Part shown: positions 28,966-37,630 of the stretch, in pieces
Layout: the number at the start of each line of letters is the position of its first letter
How positions within the stretch are numbered: position 1 is the stretch's first letter
NCBI RefSeq assembly: GCF_003987565.1
Contig: NZ_NGJY01000002.1
Coordinates: 248,001 to 312,000, forward strand
Source of the DNA: Vagococcus fessus
GTDB lineage: Bacteria > Bacillota > Bacilli > Lactobacillales > Vagococcaceae
Reading direction: 5' to 3'
DNA length: 64,000 bases
Notes under the pieces: model-generated
Databases searched by the model: none
Seen by the model: the letters and a program-made list of their open reading frames with translations, nothing else
Told to the model about the DNA's origin: nothing
Made by a program: the position numbers and the translations under genes

Positions 28966-29421
28966 TTATCCGTATAACCACGTCTTAATTTCCGAGGAAA
29001 CATCCGCAGCTTTTTCTTCTTCATAAAAAATCATCAATACTTTATCATCTGTTGTTAACAGCGTAAAAAGAGCTTTATCGTAAATATTTTCTAAGACAAT
29101 TCCAAGCGCTACTGCACTTCCCGGTACGATTTTTAGAGAAATATACTTATCCATTCTAGAAACAGAGATAACCGATTGCTTAAGCATTTTGTTCAAACGC
29201 TGTCTATCCGGCTCACCGACATCTTCTCGTAAGCTATAAAAAAAACTCCCATCAGCTTGGCTAACTTTTATCAAATTCATCTCTTTGATATCTCTTGAAA
29301 CAGTTGCTTGAGTCACCTCAACCCCTTGATCATTGAGCAAATCGACAAATTCTTCTTGTTTTTGAATACGATGTTCCTTTATCAATTGTCTTAGTAATCG
29401 TTGGCGTTCTATCTTTTTCAT
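28966..29421 (-). CDS. argR: arginine repressor ArgR/AhrC
   Basis: This 151-residue protein has an N-terminal winged helix (about 1-70, with TQATVSRDIKEM as recognition helix) and a C-terminal oligomerisation and arginine-binding domain (about 80-151). It controls arginine synthesis and catabolism as an arginine-dependent hexamer. AAGGAGGC precedes the ATG. It sits 15 bases before the recN start. Enterococci have several ArgR paralogues, and this is the recN-linked one. Confidence 0.93.
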   Translation of the reverse strand: MKKIERQRLLRQLIKEHRIQKQEEFVDLLNDQGVEVTQATVSRDIKEMNLIKVSQADGSFFYSLREDVGEPDRQRLNKMLKQSVISVSRMDKYISLKIVPGSAVALGIVLENIYDKALFTLLTTDDKVLMIFYEEEKAADVSSEIKTWLYG

Positions 29422-29437
29422 ATTAGCCTCCTTACAT

Positions 29438-30277
29438 TTAACCTTCAGCTTTTACCTTTAACTCAGTATGAGCTTTTTCAACAATATCTGCTGCCATTTT
29501 TTCAATATCAAGTTCTTCTACTTTTTCTTGCCCTAAACCAGGCCATTTTAAGTACGCTAAAAACTCAATATTACCTTCACCACCTTTAATCGGTGAGTAA
29601 TCTAAGCCAGCAATCTGATACCCTTCTTCATTCATAAAGGTTAACATCTTTTCTAAGACTAAACGATGTGTACTCGCTTCTCTTATGACACCATTTTTCC
29701 CAACCAAAGCTTTCCCCGCTTCAAATTGTGGTTTAATCAAAGCGACAACTTCTCCATTTGCTTTTAAAATAGATTTTAATACTGGTAAAATCAATTTTAG
29801 CGAAATGAATGACACATCAATACTCGCAATATCAGGTAACCCTTTTTCAAAATCTTCAGGCTTAGAATATCTAAAGTTAGTGCGTTCCATCACCACAACA
29901 CGTTCGTCTTGACGTAATTTCCAAGCTAATTGATTGTAGCCGACATCCAAGGCATAGCTCATCACCGCACCATTTTGTAGCGCCACATCTGTAAACCCTC
30001 CTGTTGAAGAACCTATATCAAGTAACTGTTTCCCCTTAATATCAATTCCAAAAACGTCTAGGGCTTTCTCTAATTTCAAACCACCACGTGATACATATTT
30101 AAGACCTTCACCTTTTAAATGAAGCTCCATTTCAGCATCAATTTTTTCTCCAGGTTTATCCATACGTTCATTGTTTATATCGTAAACCAAACCAGCCATA
30201 ACTGCTCGCTTCGCTTTTTCTCTTGTTTCACATAAGCCCTGATTAAAAGCTAAGACATCTACACGCTCTTTTTTCAT
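29438..30277 (-). CDS. TlyA-family rRNA 2'-O-methyltransferase/hemolysin-like protein
   Basis: This 279-residue protein has an N-terminal S4 RNA-binding domain (about 1-62) and an FtsJ-type Rossmann methyltransferase domain with LLDIGSSTGGFTDVAL (about 84-99) and the catalytic-lysine region ALIKPQFE. TlyA proteins 2'-O-methylate 16S and 23S rRNA cytidines in some species. The 'hemolysin' label in databases is historical. It is in one run with ispA and argR. Confidence 0.9.
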   Translation of the reverse strand: MKKERVDVLAFNQGLCETREKAKRAVMAGLVYDINNERMDKPGEKIDAEMELHLKGEGLKYVSRGGLKLEKALDVFGIDIKGKQLLDIGSSTGGFTDVALQNGAVMSYALDVGYNQLAWKLRQDERVVVMERTNFRYSKPEDFEKGLPDIASIDVSFISLKLILPVLKSILKANGEVVALIKPQFEAGKALVGKNGVIREASTHRLVLEKMLTFMNEEGYQIAGLDYSPIKGGEGNIEFLAYLKWPGLGQEKVEELDIEKMAADIVEKAHTELKVKAEG

Positions 30278-30293
30278 AATTTTCTACCACTCT

Positions 30294-31181
30294 CTACCCC
30301 ATTAAGGTTTGAATTAATTCTTCTAAAATCGTTACTTCTTCAGTTTTTCCTAACTGTTTTTTAACAGTCGTTAAAGCAGTCACCGCTTTATTATAATGCT
30401 CTGACAACGCTTTTTGCGCTCCTTCAACACCCAAAAGTGAGGTATAGGTACTTTTATTTAAAGCTTCGTCCATACCTGTACGCTTCCCAATCTCAGCTTC
30501 ATCACCCAATACATCAAGTAAATCATCCTTAATCTGAAACGCCACACCAAAATTATCAGCATAGGTCATCATCTCTGTCATTATAGACTCTGGTTGAGCT
30601 GTTAGATAGCAGCCTGTTTCTACAGCAAAACGAATTAAAGCTCCTGTCTTTTTCTCATGAACAGCTTGTAGCTCTTCTAAAGTTAACGTTGTTTTTTCAC
30701 CTTCGATATCCCCAACTTGACCACCAATCATTCCTTTTGCCCCAGATGCTTTCGTCAACTCTGTCATCACCCACACTCTTTGGGCGCTAGACAACTCGCT
30801 TACAGCAACCAAATGTAAGGCTTCTGTAAGAAGTCCATCACCAGCTAGAATAGCAAGAGCCTCACCGTAAACCATATGATTAGTTGGCTTGCCACGTCTT
30901 AATTCATCATTATCCATCGCTGGTAAGTCATCGTGAATTAAAGAATACGTGTGAATCATCTCTAACGCTCCCGCTATCTGAAAATGACCTTTCGAAAGTT
31001 TTTCCCCAAAGAAATCAATCGTCGCTAATAATAGCAACGGTCTTAAACGCTTGCCACCTGCTTCTAGTGAATAAGACATACTATCAAATAATAACTTTTC
31101 TGACGCATTCGTTTCTAAGACACTCGCCATTTCTTTCATCACATAAGGTAAGTACTCTTTCGCAAAAATTTCCTTGGTCAT
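30294..31181 (-). CDS. ispA: polyprenyl diphosphate synthase (farnesyl/geranylgeranyl type)
   Basis: This 295-residue trans-prenyltransferase condenses IPP with allylic diphosphates. It has GGKRLRPLL, the first aspartate-rich motif DDLPAMD (near residues 85-95) and the second, DDLLD. The position after xseA-xseB supports IspA, making FPP for undecaprenyl phosphate and isoprenoid quinone chains. It stops 17 bases before tlyA. Confidence 0.93.
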   Translation of the reverse strand: MTKEIFAKEYLPYVMKEMASVLETNASEKLLFDSMSYSLEAGGKRLRPLLLLATIDFFGEKLSKGHFQIAGALEMIHTYSLIHDDLPAMDNDELRRGKPTNHMVYGEALAILAGDGLLTEALHLVAVSELSSAQRVWVMTELTKASGAKGMIGGQVGDIEGEKTTLTLEELQAVHEKKTGALIRFAVETGCYLTAQPESIMTEMMTYADNFGVAFQIKDDLLDVLGDEAEIGKRTGMDEALNKSTYTSLLGVEGAQKALSEHYNKAVTALTTVKKQLGKTEEVTILEELIQTLMG

Positions 31182-31412
31182 TTAGTTACCACTCTCATCA
31201 AATACGACTTCATCATTCGTTTCTGTCATAATTTTAGTTAAAGTCGTTTCTGCATTCGTTAACGTCTCTTGGCAAACTTTACTTAATTCAATTCCCTTTT
31301 GAAAATGAGCCAGAGCTTGTTCTAAAGGAACATCACCTTGTTCTAATTCTCTTACAATCGATTCCAATGCCATCATAGACTCTTCAAATGTCATTTCTTC
31401 TTTTTTAGCCAT
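31182..31412 (-). CDS. xseB: exodeoxyribonuclease VII small subunit
   Basis: This 76-residue helical protein has the XseB core TFEESMMALESIVRELEQGD and LEQALAHFQKGIEL. It partners XseA in exonuclease VII, which degrades single-stranded DNA to oligonucleotides. It abuts the ispA start by one base and overlaps the xseA stop, so the three genes are tightly coupled. Confidence 0.95.
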   Translation of the reverse strand: MAKKEEMTFEESMMALESIVRELEQGDVPLEQALAHFQKGIELSKVCQETLTNAETTLTKIMTETNDEVVFDESGN

Positions 31413-32767
31413 TATTTTTCCTCACTTTCATTCGTCTTACTTCTTATCTCATTTACTGCTACGTCGGCTTCACCATCACTAAAGTGCAAGGTCACCACTT
31501 CATCTTGTTGTAGGTTGGTAACTGAAGTCAATAACTTATCTGGGGTTGTGACATAAGTATACCCTCTACTCATCGTTTTGAGCGGACTTAGAATATCCAA
31601 CGATTGGATTTGTCTACCTAAATCAATCTCTTTTTGTTTCATATAAGCCTTCATCGCTTGTTCTAACTGACTTTGATTATGAGTCAGCTGTTGTGACGCT
31701 TGCTCTACTTTGCGACTTGGATTTTGTAGATAAAGTTTGTTTATAACCTCTATCATATGCTCTTTCTTACCCGATACAATCGCTAATCCCTCTTGTTGGA
31801 ATCGTCTAACTAGCATATCCAATTTAACGCTGAATCCTTCATACAAACGTTCTGGTTGTTTAAATACAAACGACTCTTGAGTTCGGGTAAAGCGTTGCTT
31901 TTGTCTCTCTAATTGGTACACATAACTTTTTACAAGTCTATTTTCTTTTTCTTTTATTTTAAGTAACTCATCTGATAACACAGGCACAGCTAATTCAGCT
32001 GCAGCTGTTGGTGTTGCAGCCCTAACATCTGCTACTAAATCAGCGATGGTTGTATCTGTCTCATGACCAACTGATGAAATAACAGGTAAACTCATAGAGA
32101 CAATCTTACGTGCTACATTCTCTTCATTGAAAGGCCACAAATCTTCAATAGAACCACCACCACGGGCAACGATAACGGTATCAAAATTCCCCATCTCTTC
32201 TATTCTATCTAAATTATCACAAATATTTTGAGCGGCCTTATCCCCTTGAACTAAGGTCGGAAATAATACCAACTGCGCGATGGGATAACGACGCTTAACC
32301 GTCGTCATAATATCACGTATAACAGCCCCACTAGGACTAGTTACCACTGCCACACGTTTAGGATAACGTGTAAGCTCTTTTTTAGGTAATGAAAATAACC
32401 CTTCTCTCTCGAGCTTCTCACGTAATTCTGCTAACGCTTGATACAATGCACCTACACCATCTGGCTCCATATGTTCAATCGTAATTTGGTAGTTACCACT
32501 AGCTTCGTAAACAGAAACACGTCCAACTACTAAAACCTTCATTCCTTCTTTGGGTTGAAACTTTAGTTTTTGATAAGCCCCTTTAAACATCACAGCGCCA
32601 ATCTTAGCCTTATCATCCTTCAAACTAAAATATTGATGCGCATTAGGACGAGGTCTAAAATTTGAAATTTCGCCAGTCAAATAGACACGACCTAAATGCG
32701 GATCGACTTCAAATTTTCGTTTAATATATTTAGTTAACGCTGTAACTGATAAATACTTTTCCGCCAC
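31412..32767 (-). CDS. xseA: exodeoxyribonuclease VII large subunit
   Basis: This 451-residue subunit has an N-terminal OB-fold (about 1-100, with GRVYLTGEISNFRP) and the catalytic domain with VVTSPSGAVIRDI, VARGGGSIEDLWPFNEE and SSVGHETDTTIADLVAD. A coiled-coil region follows that binds several XseB copies. It acts in mismatch repair and recombination. Confidence 0.96.
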   Translation of the reverse strand: MAEKYLSVTALTKYIKRKFEVDPHLGRVYLTGEISNFRPRPNAHQYFSLKDDKAKIGAVMFKGAYQKLKFQPKEGMKVLVVGRVSVYEASGNYQITIEHMEPDGVGALYQALAELREKLEREGLFSLPKKELTRYPKRVAVVTSPSGAVIRDIMTTVKRRYPIAQLVLFPTLVQGDKAAQNICDNLDRIEEMGNFDTVIVARGGGSIEDLWPFNEENVARKIVSMSLPVISSVGHETDTTIADLVADVRAATPTAAAELAVPVLSDELLKIKEKENRLVKSYVYQLERQKQRFTRTQESFVFKQPERLYEGFSVKLDMLVRRFQQEGLAIVSGKKEHMIEVINKLYLQNPSRKVEQASQQLTHNQSQLEQAMKAYMKQKEIDLGRQIQSLDILSPLKTMSRGYTYVTTPDKLLTSVTNLQQDEVVTLHFSDGEADVAVNEIRSKTNESEEK

Positions 32768-32790
32768 AAGATGACCCCTTCACTTATTCT

Positions 32791-33621
32791 TTATTTTTTT
32801 GCATTATCTATCGTCTGACGCATTAACATCGTAATCGTCATAGGACCTACTCCTTTAGGTACAGGAGTAATTAGTGACACTTTTTCGATAACATCGTCGA
32901 AATCCACATCCCCAATTAACTTACCTTCTGGACTTCTATTCATCCCAACATCTATTACAACAGCACCTTCTTTAACATGACTACTGTTGATAAAATGTCC
33001 TTTACCAATTGCCACAACTAATACATCAGCTCGTTTAGTTACTTCTTGTAAGTCTGTTGTTTTAGAATGTGTAATTGTCACCGTCGCATCTTCTTGTAAT
33101 AGCAGATGAGCCATCGGTTTCCCTACAATATTACTTCTCCCAACAACAACTGCATTTTTACCTGCTAACGGTACATTATATTTTTTCAATAGCATCATAA
33201 TTCCGTAAGGTGTACAAGGTATTAAGTCGGCATCACCTGACATCATTTTACCTATATTAAGAGGGTGAAAACCATCTACATCTTTTTTTGCATCAATTGC
33301 TAATAATACTTTTTCTTCATCAATATGAGCCGGTAAAGGCAATTGGACAAGGATACCATGGTAGGCATTATCCTCATTATATTTAGAAATTAAATCTAAT
33401 AACTCTTTTTCAGTAACTGATTCTGGCAAGCGTTCAATTTTAGAATTAATGCCTATTTTTTCAGCAGCTCGTTCTTTATTCTTCACATAGGTTTGGCTTG
33501 CAGAATTTTCTCCTACTATCATTACGACTAAACCAGGTTTGACTGGCATCTTTTTTACTTCTTCAATCATCTCTAATTGCAGTTCATCCGCAAGTTCACG
33601 GCCATTCATAATCATTCCCAT
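32791..33621 (-). CDS. folD: bifunctional methylene-THF dehydrogenase/cyclohydrolase FolD
   Basis: This 276-residue enzyme interconverts methylene-, methenyl- and formyl-tetrahydrofolate with NADP+. It shows SxxYVKNKERAAEKIG (catalytic Tyr/Lys), GILVQLPLPAH, PCTPYGIM, the cofactor loop VVGRSNIVGKPMA and the C-terminal TPVPKGVGPMT. Length is normal. AAGAGG precedes the first ATG. A gap of about 110 bases with a terminator separates it from nusB. Confidence 0.96.
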   Translation of the reverse strand: MGMIMNGRELADELQLEMIEEVKKMPVKPGLVVMIVGENSASQTYVKNKERAAEKIGINSKIERLPESVTEKELLDLISKYNEDNAYHGILVQLPLPAHIDEEKVLLAIDAKKDVDGFHPLNIGKMMSGDADLIPCTPYGIMMLLKKYNVPLAGKNAVVVGRSNIVGKPMAHLLLQEDATVTITHSKTTDLQEVTKRADVLVVAIGKGHFINSSHVKEGAVVIDVGMNRSPEGKLIGDVDFDDVIEKVSLITPVPKGVGPMTITMLMRQTIDNAKK

Positions 33622-33710
33622 TTTAGTCCTCTTTTCAAATTAGTCTTTCCTATCATTTTATCACAAACAATCCATTCGATAAAGCAAGGACAGACTGTCT
33701 CACTAGAATA

Positions 33711-33751
33711 AAAAAAAGAAAACTTAGAGACTATCCCTCTAAGTTTTCTTT
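33711..33751 (-). terminator. terminator overlapping the nusB 3' end
   Basis: A 15-bp perfect stem (33715-33729 with 33737-33751) encloses the nusB stop codon in its loop and is followed on the minus strand by a T-run. FolD and downstream genes may therefore need their own promoter or read-through. Confidence 0.85.
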
Positions 33752-34180
33752 CTTAATAATATTTGATAAAACACCATTTACAAATTTACGTGAATCATCA
33801 TCACTGTATTTTTTAGTTAATTCCAGTGCTTCATTTAGCGCAACCTTCGCCGGAATATCTTGACTATATTTCATTTCAAAAATAGCAATACGCATGATGA
33901 TTAAATCTGGTTTAGCAATACGAGCTAATGTCCATTTTTTTAAATTATCTTGAATTAAAGTATCTAACTCTTCTTTATGAGAGCAAACCCCTTCAACAAG
34001 TTGGTCTAAGTAAGTCGGAATAAACATATCGCCTTCTTCACTAACTAGCTCAGCGTTATTGTATTCTAAAGCATAAGCAATGGCGTCTTCTTTTGTTGTT
34101 TCGTTAGAAAAATCAAAAGGGTACAACGCTTGTAATGCTTTTTCTCTTATTTCATGTCTTGTAAATTCCACTCTACTCAT
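33731..34180 (-). CDS. nusB: transcription antitermination factor NusB
   Basis: This 149-residue all-helical protein has the family's TRHEIREKALQALYPFDF start and the C-terminal KKYSDDDSRKFVNGVLSNI. It binds boxA RNA with NusE for rRNA antitermination. It overlaps the 3' end of the Asp23-family gene by 8 bases. I use ATG 34180; the GAAGAGG site directly abuts this ATG, so a GTG nine bases later could be the real start. Confidence 0.92.
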   Translation of the reverse strand: MSRVEFTRHEIREKALQALYPFDFSNETTKEDAIAYALEYNNAELVSEEGDMFIPTYLDQLVEGVCSHKEELDTLIQDNLKKWTLARIAKPDLIIMRIAIFEMKYSQDIPAKVALNEALELTKKYSDDDSRKFVNGVLSNIIKKENLEG

Positions 34181-34595
34181 CCTCTTCTGAATCAAATAAT
34201 TCGTCAAAATTTGGGCCTTCTAATTTCTCAGGTACAACCCCAACAACATGGATATTAACTTCTGTAAGGTCAATATCTGTCATGTATAAGACTTGTTGTT
34301 TAACTGCTTCTTGCATCGCTAGCGCTACCTTAGGAACAGTCACGCCATAATTTAAGTAGCAGTACAATTCTACTTTCAAGCCATCTTCGTCATTTTTTAA
34401 GAAGACACCTTTACCATGTGACGCTCTACCGAAAAGTTCCGTAACGTTAGACGCTAAGTTACCGCGCATACCGTATACACCTTCGACTTTTGATGCTGCA
34501 ATACCAATAATCACTTCGATAACTTCAGGTGCAATAACAATATCGCCACCCATCGCTTCAGTATCATTATTAATTACAAATGTTTCTTCAGACAT
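34173..34595 (-). CDS. Asp23/Gls24 family envelope stress protein (YqhY-like)
   Basis: This 140-residue Asp23-family protein has the core GDIVIAPEVIEVIIGIAASKVEG and MRGNLASNVTELFGR. The YqhY group, coded between efp or accABCD genes and nusB, is linked to membrane or fatty-acid homeostasis, but its molecular role is unclear. The start is ATG 34595 because AAGGAGGAG lies six bases upstream; upstream in-frame codons lack this. Confidence 0.9.
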   Translation of the reverse strand: MSEETFVINNDTEAMGGDIVIAPEVIEVIIGIAASKVEGVYGMRGNLASNVTELFGRASHGKGVFLKNDEDGLKVELYCYLNYGVTVPKVALAMQEAVKQQVLYMTDIDLTEVNIHVVGVVPEKLEGPNFDELFDSEEDE

Positions 34596-34614
34596 GAGAA
34601 CTCCTCCTTTTTGA

Positions 34615-35172
34615 TTAAGCACGTGATACGTAAGATCCCTCTACCGTGTTAATAATTAATTTATCCTCTGCATTAACAAAGAATGGGACTTGAACGACTA
34701 AACCTGTCTCCATAATAGCTGGCTTAGAGCCACCTGAAGAAGTATCACCTTTAATCCCAGGTTCTGTTTCTTTAACTGCTAAAGTCACTGTATTTGGTAA
34801 ATCAACACCAATAGTTTCGCTACCGTACATGACAATATTACACATGCTATTTTCTAATAAATATTTTAACTCATCTTTAATTTGTTCTTCCGGCAATTCG
34901 ATTTGCTCGTAGTTTTCAGTATCCATAAAGACATGGTTGCCACCACTTTCATATAAATACTGCATTTTACGGTTATCAATTTGAGCTTTGGCAACTTTTT
35001 CGCCACCACGGAATGTTTTCTCTTGCATTGCACCAGTACGTAAATTTTTTAATTTTGAGCGAACAAACGCTGCTCCTTTACCTGGTTTTACATGTTGGAA
35101 ATCCATTACACGCCAAATACCGCCGTCTACTTCAATTGTTAAACCTGTTTTAAAATCATTTACTGAAATCAT
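34615..35172 (-). CDS. efp: translation elongation factor P
   Basis: This 185-residue factor has three OB/KOW-like domains and relieves ribosome stalling at polyproline. The tip loop has PGKGAAFVR with Lys32, the residue that is modified in Bacillus-type EF-P. The C-terminal part has [11 protein letters not shown] and [17 protein letters not shown] site precedes the ATG. A 9-bp inverted repeat lies in the 5' leader (35200-35221). Confidence 0.96.
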   Translation of the reverse strand: MISVNDFKTGLTIEVDGGIWRVMDFQHVKPGKGAAFVRSKLKNLRTGAMQEKTFRGGEKVAKAQIDNRKMQYLYESGGNHVFMDTENYEQIELPEEQIKDELKYLLENSMCNIVMYGSETIGVDLPNTVTLAVKETEPGIKGDTSSGGSKPAIMETGLVVQVPFFVNAEDKLIINTVEGSYVSRA

Positions 35173-35263
35173 ACACTGCCTCCTAATTAAATACTCTCCC
35201 CTAGTTTATCATTAAACTAGGCGTGTTGTCATTAGGAATATCAGTAAAATAGTTGGTTTAGAC

Positions 35264-36328
35264 CTAAATAATAATTAAAGCTCTAGGTGAGTGAGTCAAA
35301 ATTTCTACTCCCTCTTCCGTAACTAACATATCATCTTCAATTCTAACTCCACCAACACCTGGATAGTACAATCCTGGTTCGTTCGTTATTACATTACCTG
35401 GAACAAATTTCTTTTCAGCCATACGAGAAACATTCGGGCCTTCATGAATTTCCAAACCAATCCCATGACCTGTTGAATGACCAAACGCTTCTGCACAACC
35501 TAGTGTTGCGAAATAGTCTCGGGCAACTGCATCCAGCTCAACACCAGACATACCTGGTTTAGCAGCTTCCGTAACCTTTAATTGAGCGTCTAAGACACGT
35601 TGGTGAATTTCTTTAAGTTCTTCACCAGGATCTCCCAAGGCAATCGTACGCGTCATATCAGAGACATACCCTTCATAGTAACATCCGAAGTCAATTGTAA
35701 TCATATCGCCTTGTTCAATCACTTTATCACTAGCAACACCATGAGGCATAGCCGAACGAACACCACTCGCAACAATCGTTTCAAACGACACACTAGTCGC
35801 CCCTAATGAACGCATATAGAAATCAAGTTCATTTGCTACTTGAATCTCAGTCATACCCGGCTTAATGTAATCTAAAATATGTTTGAAGGCACTGTCCGCA
35901 ATCTCACAAGCCTTACGAATAATTTTCATTTCCGATTCTTCTTTAACTTCTCTAAGCTCTTCAATCATACCCGCTACAGGAACTAATCCTGTTTCAAGCA
36001 TTTCAGCTAACGTTGTATACGTTGAAAATGACATATGCTCTTCTTCGAAAGCCATATTCATCAAATCATCAGATTTTATAATTTTGGCTACTTCATCAAA
36101 AATCGGGCCCATATTTTGAATAAATGTATAATCAGGACATTGTTTTGCAACTTGTTCTGCATATCTAAAATCACTTACAAAGTAAGCCTCTTTTTTTGTA
36201 ATAACAGCTAAACCTGTAGTCCCTGTAAATCCAGTTAAATATCTCAAATTATATGGACTTGTTATTAAAAATGACTCTAATTCCGCCTCTTGCATCTTAA
36301 CTCTCAATTTCTCAATTCGATTCATCAT
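35264..36328 (-). CDS. pepP: Xaa-Pro dipeptidase/aminopeptidase P family (YqhT-like)
   Basis: This 354-residue M24 metallopeptidase has an N-terminal creatinase-like domain (about 1-125) and a pita-bread catalytic domain with metal ligands in TIDFGCYYEGYVSDMTRT (two Asp), GHSTGHGIGLEIHEGP (His) and the two Glu near NEPGLY and RIEDDMLV. It cleaves peptides with proline in position two. I start it at the first of two ATGs (36328), which has AGAGGG upstream; the open frame further upstream overlaps the rpmA terminator. The pepP-efp pairing is common. Confidence 0.92.
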   Translation of the reverse strand: MMNRIEKLRVKMQEAELESFLITSPYNLRYLTGFTGTTGLAVITKKEAYFVSDFRYAEQVAKQCPDYTFIQNMGPIFDEVAKIIKSDDLMNMAFEEEHMSFSTYTTLAEMLETGLVPVAGMIEELREVKEESEMKIIRKACEIADSAFKHILDYIKPGMTEIQVANELDFYMRSLGATSVSFETIVASGVRSAMPHGVASDKVIEQGDMITIDFGCYYEGYVSDMTRTIALGDPGEELKEIHQRVLDAQLKVTEAAKPGMSGVELDAVARDYFATLGCAEAFGHSTGHGIGLEIHEGPNVSRMAEKKFVPGNVITNEPGLYYPGVGGVRIEDDMLVTEEGVEILTHSPRALIII

Positions 36329-36412
36329 AAAAGTAGCCCTCTTTCTTTTTATAGTATTACTAGCATTATAGCAAAACAATAACATTTTTAAAACTAAACC
36401 ACCTAGAGCATA

Positions 36413-36449
36413 CAAAAAAAACCGCTTCTCTTCAAAAGAGAAACGGTTT
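36413..36449 (-). terminator. terminator after rpmA
   Basis: A 12-bp stem (36419-36430 with 36438-36449, one G-U pair) is followed on the minus strand by seven or more T. It ends the rplU-prp-rpmA transcript. Confidence 0.9.
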
Positions 36450-36458
36450 AAATAGTTA

Positions 36459-36743
36459 TTATTGAGCAACTGGGTATACTGAAACTTGTTTTTTGTCACG
36501 GCCTTTACGTTCGAAACGTACCACGCCATCACATTTAGCAAATAAAGTATCGTCGCCACCTTTACCAACGTTTACACCTGGGTAAATTCTAGTTCCGCGT
36601 TGACGGTATAAAATTGAACCACCTGTAACAGTTTGGCCGTCAGCACGTTTAGCGCCTAGACGTTTTGATTGTGAATCACGACCATTGGCAGTAGAACCAC
36701 CACCTTTTTTCGTCGCGAAGAATTGTAAATTCATTTTCAACAT
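36459..36743 (-). CDS. rpmA: 50S ribosomal protein L27 with cleavable leader
   Basis: This 94-residue protein starts with [16 protein letters not shown], the N-terminal extension found in Firmicutes and removed next to the LQFF segment by the protease Prp, encoded just upstream. After cleavage the exposed glycine/lysine tail reaches the peptidyl transferase centre. AGGAGGTG lies seven bases before ATG 36743. Confidence 0.97.
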   Translation of the reverse strand: MLKMNLQFFATKKGGGSTANGRDSQSKRLGAKRADGQTVTGGSILYRQRGTRIYPGVNVGKGGDDTLFAKCDGVVRFERKGRDKKQVSVYPVAQ

Positions 36744-36759
36744 AGTGTTGCACCTCCTA

Positions 36760-37101
36760 TTAATTGTTAATAGTTTTAAGACTAATAAAGTCTGCATATT
36801 CTTCTTGTAACCCTTGTAAACCCAACACAAGACTTTCTAATAAAAGTTGTGATTTAGCTGATTGTTCGTCAGTAATATCATCATACGTTTCTAAGTATAA
36901 ATACCCTTCATCCACTGCATCTACTTCTACAATAGGAGTAAATCCAGCCAAAGCGTCAATACTATTAACCGTATTAAATGCTAATGCCGAAACACCTGCA
37001 CATACAATATCACTACCATAAGGACCGCTATTAGCATGACCTGAAAGTTCAAATGAAACAATCTGACCTGTTGCTCTTCGCTTAAATGTCGCTTCAATCA
37101 T
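36760..37101 (-). CDS. prp: ribosomal-processing cysteine protease Prp
   Basis: This 113-residue Prp (YsxB) has the catalytic pair His22 (SGHANSG) and Cys34 ([10 protein letters not shown]), spaced as in the staphylococcal enzyme. It removes the L27 leader, an essential step in species with the extended L27. It is coded between rplU and rpmA, so enzyme and substrate are co-transcribed. Confidence 0.95.
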   Translation of the reverse strand: MIEATFKRRATGQIVSFELSGHANSGPYGSDIVCAGVSALAFNTVNSIDALAGFTPIVEVDAVDEGYLYLETYDDITDEQSAKSQLLLESLVLGLQGLQEEYADFISLKTINN

Positions 37102-37128
37102 CCTTAATCCCTCTTTCGTTAGCTAACC

Positions 37129-37437
37129 TTACGCGTTGATTGAGTCAATGACAACTTTAGTATACGGTTGACGGTGACCTTGTTTACGGTGAGTGTGTTT
37201 TTTAGGTTTGTATTTGAAAGTAACAACTTTCTTTTGTTTACCTTGTTTTTCAACAGTTCCTTCTACTGTAGCACCTTTAACTGTAGGAGTTCCAACTTTT
37301 GTTGTTTCTCCGCCAACTAAGATAACTTCATCAAAGACAACTTTTTGTCCTGCTTCTACGTCTAATTTCTCAACGTAAATTGCTTGACCTACTTCTACTT
37401 TTACTTGCTTACCACCTGTTTTAACAATTGCGTACAT
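37129..37437 (-). CDS. rplU: 50S ribosomal protein L21
   Basis: This 102-residue protein has [18 protein letters not shown] at the start and the conserved basic C-terminus [22 protein letters not shown]. It binds 23S rRNA domain I/II. The start is ATG 37437 with AAGGAGGTG. It is the first gene of the rplU-prp-rpmA operon behind an L21 leader RNA. Confidence 0.97.
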   Translation of the reverse strand: MYAIVKTGGKQVKVEVGQAIYVEKLDVEAGQKVVFDEVILVGGETTKVGTPTVKGATVEGTVEKQGKQKKVVTFKYKPKKHTHRKQGHRQPYTKVVIDSINA

Positions 37438-37549
37438 GCTGTTAAGCACCTCCTTATTTTTTAACTTAGACTCGCCAGCGTAAGCGATCACTCAAGATTC
37501 TTAATTACTTACTTTGTGCGGTTGTAGTTGTGGTGCCCACAATTACAAC
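37438..37549 (-). ncRNA. L21 leader (autoregulatory 5' UTR of rplU)
   Basis: The roughly 110-base untranslated leader between the promoter and rplU contains a structured GTGGGCACCACAAC element (minus strand, about 37523-37536) and a second GC-richer hairpin near 37470-37490. Position and content match the L21 leader family of Firmicutes, thought to bind L21 or ribosomal proteins for feedback. Fold details are an inference. Confidence 0.7.
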
Positions 37550-37555
37550 ATTAAC

Positions 37556-37584
37556 ATTTTATCAAATATAAAAAAAAAAGTCAA
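37556..37584 (-). promoter_or_regulatory. promoter of the rplU operon
   Basis: On the minus strand TTGACT (37579-37584), a 17-bp spacer with nine T and TAAAAT (37556-37561) form a near-consensus strong promoter. Confidence 0.85.
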
Positions 37585-37607
37585 GGTGTTTAATTATTAA
37601 AACACCT
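37570..37607 (-). terminator. terminator of the TetR-family gene, overlapping the rplU promoter
   Basis: An 8-bp stem AGGTGTTT/AAACACCT (37584-37591 with 37600-37607, flanked by further pairing) is followed on the minus strand by ten T (37570-37579). The T-run and the stem base are also the spacer and -35 of the rplU promoter. Confidence 0.78.
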
Positions 37608-37630
37608 AACTTATTTTATAGTAGTGAATA

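Noticed and set aside
36329-36568. 80-residue N-terminal extension of the Xaa-Pro peptidase
   Set aside because: It overlaps the rpmA terminator, and the family start with a ribosome site is at 36328.
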